Source: CAZIHO01 sp964538875
GTDB lineage: Bacteria > Pseudomonadota > Gammaproteobacteria > Chromatiales > Chromatiaceae
Reading direction: 5' to 3'
Assembly (NCBI GenBank): GCA_964538875.1
Contig: CAZIHO010000162.1
Coordinates: 1-5,457, forward strand
DNA length: 5,457 bases
Numbering within the stretch: the first letter of the stretch is position 1; the number at the start of each line of letters is the position of its first letter. A program made the translations under genes and the position numbers. The notes below the pieces were generated by a model. That model had not been told where the DNA came from, made no database searches, and was given only the letters and a program-made list of their open reading frames with translations. Below are positions 1 to 5,457 of the stretch, in pieces.

Positions 1-108
1 GCGGGGGGCGGTCTGGAGGCGACCCGCCTTGATCGGCGTTATCATTCGCCCGCGATTTGTCGGCTCCCAGGCCGGGACGGCGGTTGCAGCATTTGGTCAA
101 GGCTTATT

Positions 109-113
109 GGAGG
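109..113 (+). promoter_or_regulatory. Ribosome binding site of argB
   Basis: GGAGG lies 10 bases before the ATG at 124. No ATG, GTG or TTG occurs upstream in the argB frame within the window, although that frame stays open to the left edge. This Shine-Dalgarno sequence therefore fixes the start at 124. Confidence 0.75.
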
Positions 114-123
114 TGTCCGCGTC

Positions 124-1020
124 ATGTCCTTGAGTGTCGAGCAGGCCCATCGGGTTGCCCAGGTTCTGACCGAGGGCTTGCCTTATATCCGCCGTTTCCA
201 GGGCAAGACCCTGGTCATCAAGTACGGCGGCAACGCCATGGAGAGCGAGGACCTCAAGCAGGGCTTCGCCCGGGACTTGGTGCTGCTCAAGTTGGTGGGC
301 ATCCATCCGGTGGTGGTACATGGCGGCGGTCCCCAGATCAGCGATTTACTCAAGCGGCTCGGCAAGACCAGCGAATTCGTTCAGGGCATGCGGGTCACGG
401 ACGGCGAAACCATGGATGTGGTGGAAATGGTGCTGGGTGGTCTGGTGAATAAGGAAATCGTCGCCCTCATCAATCGTCACGGTGGCGGCGCGGTGGGTCT
501 CACCGGCAAGGACGGGGATCTGATCGGGGCCCGCAAGTTGTTGATGGAACGCAAGACTCCCGAGCTTGAGGAACCGGAAATCATCGACCTGGGCCACGTG
601 GGTGAAGTGGACAGCATCAATGTGGGGGTCGTGAACCTGCTGGTGCAGGGGGACTTCATCCCGGTGATCGCGCCCATCGGCGTTGGCAAGGACGGTCGCT
701 CCTACAACATCAACGCGGATCTGGTGGCGGGTAAATTGGCGGAAGTGATGCGGGCGGAAAAGCTGATCCTGCTGACCAACACCGCTGGATTGTTGGACCG
801 CCAGGGGCAGCTATTGACCGGTCTGGGCGCCAACCAGGTGCGGGATCTGATTGCCGATGGCACCATCCATGGGGGCATGTTGCCCAAGATCCGCTGCGCC
901 CTGGAAGCGGTCCAGGCCGGCGTCGGCAGCGCCCACATCATCGATGGCCGGGTGGAGCACGCCGTATTGCTGGAAATCTTCACCGACGAGGGCGTGGGCA
1001 CCGTGATCCGGCGCAAATGA
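124..1020 (+). CDS. argB: Acetylglutamate kinase (NAGK)
   Basis: ArgB phosphorylates N-acetyl-L-glutamate with ATP, the second step of arginine synthesis, in the cytosol. The 298-residue product shows the amino-acid kinase fold motifs in order: VIKYGGNAM at 31-39 (nucleotide/phosphate-binding lysine K33), the glycine-rich VHGGGPQI at 65-72, the substrate-binding arginine in GMRVTD (R90), NINAD at 195-199, and GGMLPK at 250-255 with the catalytic-type K255. It closes with FTDEGVGT at 286-293. It is about 40 residues longer than the arginine-insensitive E. coli enzyme. The extra N-terminal helix (about 1-26, ending LPYIRRF) matches the Pseudomonas form, whose helix drives hexamer formation and feedback inhibition by arginine, so control by arginine is inferred. 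The ATG at 124 follows a good ribosome binding site. slmA follows after 44 bases on the same strand, which suggests co-transcription. The gene looks complete. Confidence 0.97.
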   Translation: MSLSVEQAHRVAQVLTEGLPYIRRFQGKTLVIKYGGNAMESEDLKQGFARDLVLLKLVGIHPVVVHGGGPQISDLLKRLGKTSEFVQGMRVTDGETMDVVEMVLGGLVNKEIVALINRHGGGAVGLTGKDGDLIGARKLLMERKTPELEEPEIIDLGHVGEVDSINVGVVNLLVQGDFIPVIAPIGVGKDGRSYNINADLVAGKLAEVMRAEKLILLTNTAGLLDRQGQLLTGLGANQVRDLIADGTIHGGMLPKIRCALEAVQAGVGSAHIIDGRVEHAVLLEIFTDEGVGTVIRRK

Positions 1021-1049
1021 GGGGAGCAGTCCCGGTGGCATCTGGATCC

Positions 1050-1056
1050 AGGGGAG
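1050..1056 (+). promoter_or_regulatory. Ribosome binding site of slmA
   Basis: AGGGGAG lies 8 bases before the ATG at 1065 and supports that start. Another ATG at 1058 is in a different frame and too close to the site. Confidence 0.6.
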
Positions 1057-1064
1057 CATGACCC

Positions 1065-1664
1065 ATGCCGCGCCGCCCATCCCGTAAGCAACTCATCTTG
1101 GAAACCCTGGCCCGGGAACTGGAACGCCGGCCGGCTGGGCGCATCACCACTGCGAATCTGGCCAGCGCGGCTGGGGTTTCCGAGGCCGCCCTGTACCGGC
1201 ATTTCGACGGCAAGGCGGGCATGTTCGAGTCCCTGATCGAGTTCGCGGAGCGGAGTATTTTCGACCGGGTGCAGAAAATCCTGGATGAAGAACGCCAGGC
1301 CCGCTCCCGGTGCGCCAAGCTCCTTTACCTACTGTTGGGATTCGCGGAGCTTAATCCCGGCATTACCCGTGTCTTGCTGGGCGACGTGCTGGTGGGGGAG
1401 GGGGAACTGCCCCGGACCCGGGTCGAGGGTTTCCACCAGCGCTTCGAGGAACAATTGCGCCAGGTGCTGGAGGCCGCGCCCCTGCGGGAGAGTTCCCAGC
1501 CGCCCCTGGGAGCGGCTGGGGCCGCCAATCTGCTCATGACCCTGGTGGAAGGCCGCATGCATCGCTTTCTGCGCAGCGGCTTCGCCCAATCGCCCCTGGA
1601 GGGCTGGGATGCGGAATGGAGCAGTCTATCTCGCTGTCTGTTCCTGCTGGAAGCCGCTACCTGA
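1065..1664 (+). CDS. slmA: Nucleoid occlusion factor SlmA (TetR family)
   Basis: SlmA binds specific chromosomal sites and, when DNA-bound, disrupts FtsZ polymers so that the division septum does not form over the nucleoid. The 199-residue length matches E. coli SlmA (198). The TetR-type helix-turn-helix lies at about 27-47 (RITTANLA, then VSEAALYRHF), followed by a conserved SLIEF segment at 56-60 and an all-helical C-terminal dimerisation domain with LLLGFAELNPG at 89-99. The segments VSEAALYRHF, SLIEF and LRQVLE, and the RSxF motif near 170, are SlmA-specific rather than generic TetR. Most FtsZ-contact positions known from E. coli are kept (F60, R68, G92, N97), but the position of E. coli R101 is leucine (L96). 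It sits 44 bases after argB, probably in one transcript, and converges with the DUF4124 gene. I saw no SlmA binding site close to the E. coli consensus in the window. Confidence 0.93.
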   Translation: MPRRPSRKQLILETLARELERRPAGRITTANLASAAGVSEAALYRHFDGKAGMFESLIEFAERSIFDRVQKILDEERQARSRCAKLLYLLLGFAELNPGITRVLLGDVLVGEGELPRTRVEGFHQRFEEQLRQVLEAAPLRESSQPPLGAAGAANLLMTLVEGRMHRFLRSGFAQSPLEGWDAEWSSLSRCLFLLEAAT

Positions 1665-1705
1665 CCGGCGGGCGCGGGTTGGCGCCACCCGGCCAGGGGT
1701 CCCGG

Positions 1706-2698
1706 CTAGTCCTTGCCGCCGAACTCGGCGCGGAATGCTTGCCGAATCGCCATGACTTCCGGCCCGGAACAAAATTCTTTGCCGACCGGTGATTGCTTGC
1801 AGTGCAGGTCCAGGAACAGCACCTGCTGTCCGGATTGCTTATCCTTGATGCGCGACAGGGTGATGCTCACGTCCTTGTCGGCGGCGGCGGCGGCCGACAT
1901 CACGATGTTGTCGCCCTGCATTTGCATCGGCGTGGTGGCGCGGGTTTTGACGAACTTCTCGGCCCCGGCCCAGGCCTTGTCGCAGGTTGCCGGGTCTTTG
2001 CATTCGATGATGTTGCCCGCGTCCGGCCGCTTGGTTTCCTCCACCACCGGCTTGTCCGCCACCGTGATGTGCTTGATTTCCCGGTAACGTTTGAGGTCCC
2101 GGTCCGATAGTTCCCGCACCCGTTTCTTATCGGAATCATGGTGCAGGATGGTGGCGTAAGCTTCCTCGATACTGCGATTGGTGGCCTTGATGGCGTCCTG
2201 TTGTTGCGCCGTTGTAGCCCGGCCTGAGCGCTCCGTGCTGGCGGCTTGGCGTTGTTGCTCCGCGAGCCGGGATTGGAGGCGGCGGATATTGCCGCGCACC
2301 GACTCGATCATGGCGTCGATGGCGGTGACCTTGCCTTCCCGCATCATGATGATGTCGTCTTCGCTGTTGAAGGTGTTGAGCAGGATATCGTCCTTGGCCT
2401 TTTGTTCCTCGATGATGCGCTTTTGCTCGGCGCGCAGCCGCTCCTCCTCCTTCTCCCGCTCGATTTCCTCCCGGGTCCTGGCCTGGGGCACCGACTTGAC
2501 CCGCACACCGGTGGTGTTCAATTCATCCCGGCCCTGTTGGACCTGCTCGGGAGGGAGTTTGTCCGTGTAATGGGTGTTACCCTCAGCGTCCACCCACCGA
2601 TAGAGCTTCTTGCCCTTGTCGGGGTCTGCGGCGCCGGCGCTGGTCAGTCCGGTAATCAAAATAAGGGCCAGGGCGTTGGTAAGAAAAGTCCGCATCAT
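1706..2698 (-). CDS. Secreted DUF4124-domain protein with coiled-coil middle and four-cysteine C-terminal domain
   Basis: The function is unknown. The 330-residue product begins with a signal peptide (1-24: MMRTF, then a hydrophobic stretch, with a likely signal peptidase I cut after AGAA at 21-24), so it should be periplasmic or exported. A DUF4124 motif follows at about 31-50 (KLYRWVDAEGNTHYTD), a small domain common in proteobacterial envelope proteins. Residues 73-105 are a highly charged Glu/Arg/Lys helix and 124-185 look helical or coiled-coil. The C-terminal part (about 230-330) contains all four cysteines of the protein (C233, C239, C300, C310), probably two disulfides, around beta-like strands (VSITLSRI, QVLFLDLHC). 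I cannot name this last domain. Two ATGs in a row (2698 and 2695) could start it, and neither has a strong ribosome binding site. The gene lies 80 bases downstream of pyrE on the same strand, so readthrough or its own promoter are both possible. Base composition is like its neighbours. Confidence 0.88.
   Translation of the reverse strand: MMRTFLTNALALILITGLTSAGAADPDKGKKLYRWVDAEGNTHYTDKLPPEQVQQGRDELNTTGVRVKSVPQARTREEIEREKEEERLRAEQKRIIEEQKAKDDILLNTFNSEDDIIMMREGKVTAIDAMIESVRGNIRRLQSRLAEQQRQAASTERSGRATTAQQQDAIKATNRSIEEAYATILHHDSDKKRVRELSDRDLKRYREIKHITVADKPVVEETKRPDAGNIIECKDPATCDKAWAGAEKFVKTRATTPMQMQGDNIVMSAAAAADKDVSITLSRIKDKQSGQQVLFLDLHCKQSPVGKEFCSGPEVMAIRQAFRAEFGGKD
1880..1894 (-). repeat. (GGC)5 trinucleotide run encoding five alanines
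   Basis: Five perfect GGC triplets on the + strand (GCC on the coding strand) encode Ala269-Ala273 of the DUF4124 protein, between the IVMS and DKDVS segments. This is a short in-frame triplet tract. Copy changes would alter the alanine count without shifting frame. Confidence 0.7.
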
Positions 2699-2778
2699 CG
2701 GGTTGGTCCGTTCAAACTGTGTTTAGGGATGGACGTTCGTAATTGCCCCCCAATACCGGGTGGCGGTTCGGGTTGTCC

Positions 2779-3426
2779 TTAAACGCCATATTGGACCCGG
2801 TAGGCCCGCACCTGTTCCAACAGGCCGGCGTTATCCGCTTGTTCGGCCAGGAACTCGATCAGTTGCTCCAAGCGGACGATGGCCGCCACTGGCATCTGAA
2901 GGTCCTGCTCCACCTCGGCCACCGCCGAGCGGCCATCGCTGCCCTGGCCCCGCTCCTGCCGGTCCAGGGCGATCACCAGACCCGCTGGTTGGGCGCCCTG
3001 GGCGCGAATGATGTCTACGGATTCCCGGGCCGAGGTCCCTGCGGAAATCACGTCGTCGATGATCAGTACCCGGCCAGCCAGGGGACTGCCGATGATGAGT
3101 CCACCTTCGCCGTGATCCTTCGCCTCCTTGCGATTGAAGGCGTAGGGCAGGTCCCGGCCGTGCTGATCGGCCAGCGCGGCGGCGGTGACCGCCGCCAGGG
3201 GAATGCCCTTGTAGGCCGGGCCATACAGTAGATCGAAGGGAATGCCGGAGTCCTGGATAGCTTGGGCGTAGTAGCGGCCGAGGCGCGCCAGGCGGGCGCC
3301 CGTGTTGAACAGTCCGGCGTTGAAAAAGTAGGGGCTCACCCGTCCCGACTTGAGGACGAAGCTGCCGAACCGCAGGGCGCCCACTTGTAGGGCGAAACTG
3401 AGAAATTCCCGCTGATAGGTTTGCAT
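2779..3426 (-). CDS. pyrE: Orotate phosphoribosyltransferase
   Basis: PyrE joins orotate to PRPP to give orotidine 5'-monophosphate, the fifth step of de novo pyrimidine synthesis, acting as a cytosolic dimer. The 215-residue length fits the family (E. coli 213). Visible motifs are LKSGRVSPYFFNAG at 25-38 (K26), AYKGIPLA at 71-78 (K73), the flexible catalytic loop FNRKEAKDHGEGG at 97-109 (R99, K100, K103, H105), the PRPP-binding motif VLIIDDVISAGT at 120-131 with D124 and D125, and LDRQERG at 154-160 (R156, orotate site). All expected catalytic residues are present. The ATG at 3424-3426 has a strong Shine-Dalgarno sequence 6 bases upstream. The gene lies 30 bases after metA on the same strand, so it is probably expressed from the same transcript. 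No pyrimidine-sensing attenuator is evident in that short gap. Confidence 0.97.
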   Translation of the reverse strand: MQTYQREFLSFALQVGALRFGSFVLKSGRVSPYFFNAGLFNTGARLARLGRYYAQAIQDSGIPFDLLYGPAYKGIPLAAVTAAALADQHGRDLPYAFNRKEAKDHGEGGLIIGSPLAGRVLIIDDVISAGTSARESVDIIRAQGAQPAGLVIALDRQERGQGSDGRSAVAEVEQDLQMPVAAIVRLEQLIEFLAEQADNAGLLEQVRAYRVQYGV

Positions 3427-3432
3427 ACTGGG

Positions 3433-3438
3433 TTCCTT
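3433..3438 (-). promoter_or_regulatory. Ribosome binding site of pyrE
   Basis: On the minus strand AAGGAA lies 6 bases before the pyrE ATG. It is the clearest Shine-Dalgarno sequence of the minus-strand cluster. metA, by contrast, has only a weak GAG-type site in its 29-base leader, so its translation may depend on that of the upstream gene. Confidence 0.75.
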
Positions 3439-3456
3439 CGCAAAGGGACGAATGGG

Positions 3457-4527
3457 CTAGAGCGCCAGGCCGAGGGGATTATTGGGGTCCACGCCGTCCA
3501 TGAACAGCTTGCTGCGGTCGCTATGAGTCAGTTCGTACACCTTGCCCATCCAATTGCCGACGATGGCCTCGGCGGTATCGTGCCAGGTATTCTGGAGCGC
3601 GCCCAACAGCAGCCCCTCGGGAAATTCCGGCATCCGTTGGCCCCGTTCCAGGGCGCTGCTCAGGCGTTCCTGGTATTCGTCCAGGATCGCCTGTTCCCGT
3701 TCGCCCAGGTAGTTGTCCGGGAAAGGCGGATAATCGGTGCGGGCACCGCGGGCGAAGCTCATCACTTCCCGCTTGTACTCCTTGAGCAGGCTGACCGTGT
3801 CGTATTCCGGATGGCCCTGGAAAAACACCACCCGGAAGCGATCCGCACTCACAGCCAGGTGCACACCCGCCACCGGGCTTTCCACCAGCACATGCAGGCC
3901 GGCCGCCAGGAATTGGTCACGGGAAATGTCGTTCCAGCGGGAATGGGGCACGTCGAAGCGGGTGTTCACGTCGCTGACCAGGGGATGGGCCGGGTCCATC
4001 ACCTGATGGGCGAATACGCCCCAGCGCTTGAAGCCCAGGGGCCGGCGTTTTTGTCCGTAGCGCCGTTCTAGCACCGCGTGGGTCGCCAGGCAGGAGCAGA
4101 GGGTGGAGGCGACTCGCTCGCTGGCCCAGTCGATGACCCGGCTCAGGGGCTCCCAGAAGGGCTCCTGGGCCAGGTTCGGATGGGTGACGTTGGCACCGGT
4201 GATGATGAGGGCATCCAGACCCGCGTCCCGCAGGTCGTCGAAGGACTCGTAAAAGCGGTCCACGTGGGCTTGGCCGGACGGACCCCGGGGCAATTCCGGC
4301 AGCGTGAAGGGGTGCATGTAAAACTGGGCGATGGGGTTGCTTTCCCCCACCAGCCGGAAGAACTGGCGCTCGGTGGCTTCCAGGGCCGCGTCCGGCATCA
4401 TGTTGAGCAGGCCGATGTGCAGTTCACGGATGTCCTGATGCAGGGCGCGTTCCGGTTCCAGGATGTGTTGTCCCTCCTCGCGTAGGCGCGTGAAGGTGGG
4501 CAGTTCGGAATTGGCGACGATGGGCAT
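3457..4527 (-). CDS. metA: MetA-family homoserine O-acyltransferase (annotated homoserine O-succinyltransferase)
   Basis: The family transfers an acyl group (succinyl in E. coli, acetyl in many others) from CoA to the hydroxyl of homoserine, opening methionine synthesis. The fold is glutamine-amidotransferase-like. The 356-residue product matches E. coli MetA from the N-terminus (MPIVANSELP, LREE, IREL, LLNMMP) through the active site. The nucleophile is C146 in STLCSC (E. coli C142), and the partners are H239 and E241 in GHPEYD (E. coli H235 and E237). VPHSR at 193-197 is also conserved. Differences: the acyl-CoA specificity position (E. coli G111, glutamate in acetyl-CoA-using MetA) is T115; the Lys-Lys after LMP (E. 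coli K46-K47) is Asp-Ala; and about 35 extra residues lie between GHPEYD and the C-terminal NTWHDTAEAIVGNWMGKVYELT segment. The acyl donor, and even homoserine as acceptor, are therefore not certain. The gene sits 29 bases after an unknown ATPase gene and 30 before pyrE. Confidence 0.88.
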   Translation of the reverse strand: MPIVANSELPTFTRLREEGQHILEPERALHQDIRELHIGLLNMMPDAALEATERQFFRLVGESNPIAQFYMHPFTLPELPRGPSGQAHVDRFYESFDDLRDAGLDALIITGANVTHPNLAQEPFWEPLSRVIDWASERVASTLCSCLATHAVLERRYGQKRRPLGFKRWGVFAHQVMDPAHPLVSDVNTRFDVPHSRWNDISRDQFLAAGLHVLVESPVAGVHLAVSADRFRVVFFQGHPEYDTVSLLKEYKREVMSFARGARTDYPPFPDNYLGEREQAILDEYQERLSSALERGQRMPEFPEGLLLGALQNTWHDTAEAIVGNWMGKVYELTHSDRSKLFMDGVDPNNPLGLAL

Positions 4528-4556
4528 GGGTTTGGGACTCGCTCGGTTGGGGCCGC

Positions 4557-5414
4557 TCAGGCTGACAATTTTTTCCGGTCGATGGCGACTTCCAGCAAAT
4601 TCAGGAAATCCTGTTCATCCCGCACCGTCGCCACTTCCTGGGAGGTCAGGGTATAGCCATGGGGGCCGGCGATGGCCTCGTAGCGCGGCACCCGGGAATG
4701 GAACAGGCGCGGAAACACCCAGCGGATGAAGTCGTCCGGATCAATCTCCGCCACATAGGCAAGACCCTTCTCGTCCAGATAGTGCTGAAGTTGCGCCACC
4801 AGAAACACAGGCCGGAAATACAGGGGCTTGGGGTCACTCTGGGCGCGCTGGATCAGAATCGCCTCTTCTTCCTTGGAGGTGACCTGGATATAGAGGATCA
4901 GGCTGTGCTTGGCCAGCAGGTCGATGACTGAGGGTTCTTCTAGTTCGCATAGACTGCCGCCCACGTCGTTGACGAAGTGCCGGTAGCCGTAGATGTCCTG
5001 GGACTTGCGCAGGAACGCGGGCAGGTCCCGCATGGCGGCGATTTCCGCCTTGCGATACAGGGCTTGGCGTTGTTTGAACTGGTGCAGGGGCACCCCCCCC
5101 AGGGCCGGATTGCCGGGCTTGCCCACAAAGCTCAGCACCGGACCCAGGTCATCCACCTTGATGTTGTTCTTGATGGAGATCCAGTCCTGCCGCAGCAGAT
5201 CCCGCAGGAAGGGCACCTGCATGGCTTGGCCCTTGATGAGGTCGAGAATGGGTTCGTTCAGGTAGCGGGTGCCGATCCGGTAGTCCCCGGAATAGTGAAA
5301 CCACTGATGGCGGCGCAGCAACCCGGAGAGATGGGTCTTGCCGACGCCGGACATACCCAGCAGGGTGACGCACTTGTGGGGCCAGGCCCGGAATTCTTGA
5401 CTGGTGAGCTTCAA
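4557..5414 (-). CDS. P-loop ATPase/kinase-like protein of unknown function
   Basis: I do not recognise a named function, though similar proteins annotated only as ATPase occur, as I recall, in several proteobacteria. Numbered from the TTG at 5414 (285 residues), a Walker A motif GMSGVGKT lies at 20-27 (K26, T27), straight after a hydrophobic strand, as in small-molecule kinases. SGDYRIGTRYL at 42-52 has an aspartate (D44) where such kinases hold the acceptor substrate. FVNDVGGSLCEL at 147-158 resembles a Walker B strand (D150), and QRAQSDPKPLYFRP at 189-202 could be a lid with R190. There is no signal peptide or membrane segment, so it should be cytosolic. The start is uncertain: the TTG at 5414 has GGGGA 6 bases upstream; a TTG at 5435 in the same frame (292 residues) has no well-spaced site; and the frame stays open to the right edge, so a start outside the window is possible. 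The gene is first of the visible minus-strand cluster, 29 bases before metA. Confidence 0.8.
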   Translation of the reverse strand: MKLTSQEFRAWPHKCVTLLGMSGVGKTHLSGLLRRHQWFHYSGDYRIGTRYLNEPILDLIKGQAMQVPFLRDLLRQDWISIKNNIKVDDLGPVLSFVGKPGNPALGGVPLHQFKQRQALYRKAEIAAMRDLPAFLRKSQDIYGYRHFVNDVGGSLCELEEPSVIDLLAKHSLILYIQVTSKEEEAILIQRAQSDPKPLYFRPVFLVAQLQHYLDEKGLAYVAEIDPDDFIRWVFPRLFHSRVPRYEAIAGPHGYTLTSQEVATVRDEQDFLNLLEVAIDRKKLSA

Positions 5415-5420
5415 TGAGAT

Positions 5421-5425
5421 TCCCC
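5421..5425 (-). promoter_or_regulatory. Candidate ribosome binding site deciding the start of the P-loop gene
   Basis: On the minus strand GGGGA stands 6 bases before the TTG at 5414. The alternative TTG at 5435 has AAGG directly abutting it with no spacer, which is unfavourable. This favours the shorter protein beginning MKLTSQEF. Confidence 0.4.
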
Positions 5426-5457
5426 GGATGAGCAACCTTGGTGTCTGGCCCGCATCG

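Noticed and set aside
29..57. TTGATC and TATCAT as possible promoter elements for argB
   Set aside because: They cannot be paired at normal -35/-10 spacing with good matches, and argB may be transcribed from a gene left of the window.
1..133. Possible tail of an upstream gene (frame 3 ends in TGA at 30-32; frame 2 is open to 133)
   Set aside because: The fragments are too short to recognise. I looked for an AlgC-like C-terminus, which often precedes argB, and did not find one.
1675..1691. CGGGT/ACCCG hairpin with a 7-base loop between the slmA and DUF4124 stop codons
   Set aside because: It has only a 5-base-pair stem with no T tract on either side. It could help termination for the convergent genes, but in such GC-rich sequence it may be chance.
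2699..2778. 80-base gap between pyrE and the DUF4124 gene as terminator or promoter
   Set aside because: I found neither a convincing hairpin with a T tract nor a well-spaced promoter there, so nothing is annotated.
2246..2782. Open frame of 178 codons on the + strand opposite the DUF4124 gene
   Set aside because: The composition is that of a shadow of the Glu/Arg-rich coiled-coil region (long leucine runs). No ribosome binding site or domain is evident, and the minus-strand gene has a signal peptide and a DUF4124 motif.
3847..3852. ACTCAC half-site resembling the SlmA operator GTGAGTACTCAC
   Set aside because: The other half is absent and it lies within metA coding sequence, so chance is the simplest explanation.
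3421..4071. Open frame of 216 codons on the + strand opposite metA
   Set aside because: It lies entirely antisense to the well-conserved metA gene. Its translation has no recognisable domain and long antisense frames are expected at this GC content.

Overview
This GC-rich window holds six tightly packed protein genes from what looks like a proteobacterial chromosome. The SlmA nucleoid-occlusion protein and a Pseudomonas-type ArgB point to the Gammaproteobacteria. A Chromatiales- or Methylococcales-like lineage is my guess, but the sequence does not settle it. I see no RNA gene, insertion sequence, phage gene, CRISPR array or defence cassette.

Left part, + strand (1-1664): a leader of about 120 bases without a recognisable gene is followed by argB (arginine biosynthesis, probably the arginine-inhibited type) and then, 44 bases on, slmA (a DNA-bound inhibitor of FtsZ assembly). 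The two are likely co-transcribed.

Middle (1706-2698, - strand): a secreted or periplasmic DUF4124-type protein with a long charged helical middle and a four-cysteine C-terminal domain. It converges with slmA across 41 bases.

Right part, - strand (2779 to about 5414): read in the direction of transcription this is a P-loop ATPase/kinase-like protein of unknown function, a MetA-family homoserine O-acyltransferase, and pyrE. The gaps are 29 and 30 bases, so this looks like one operon that may also read into the DUF4124 gene 80 bases further on. It combines the first committed acylation step of methionine synthesis with the orotate-to-OMP step of pyrimidine synthesis. The argB/slmA/pyrE neighbourhood resembles the argB-pyrE region of other gammaproteobacteria, as I recall it.

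No wholly new system is evident. The points that most deserve a second look are the uncharacterised ATPase directly upstream of metA, the unusual residues and insertion in the MetA-family enzyme, the disulfide-like C-terminal domain of the DUF4124 protein, and a changed residue on the FtsZ-binding face of SlmA. Comparisons with E. coli and Pseudomonas proteins were made from memory, without an alignment program.
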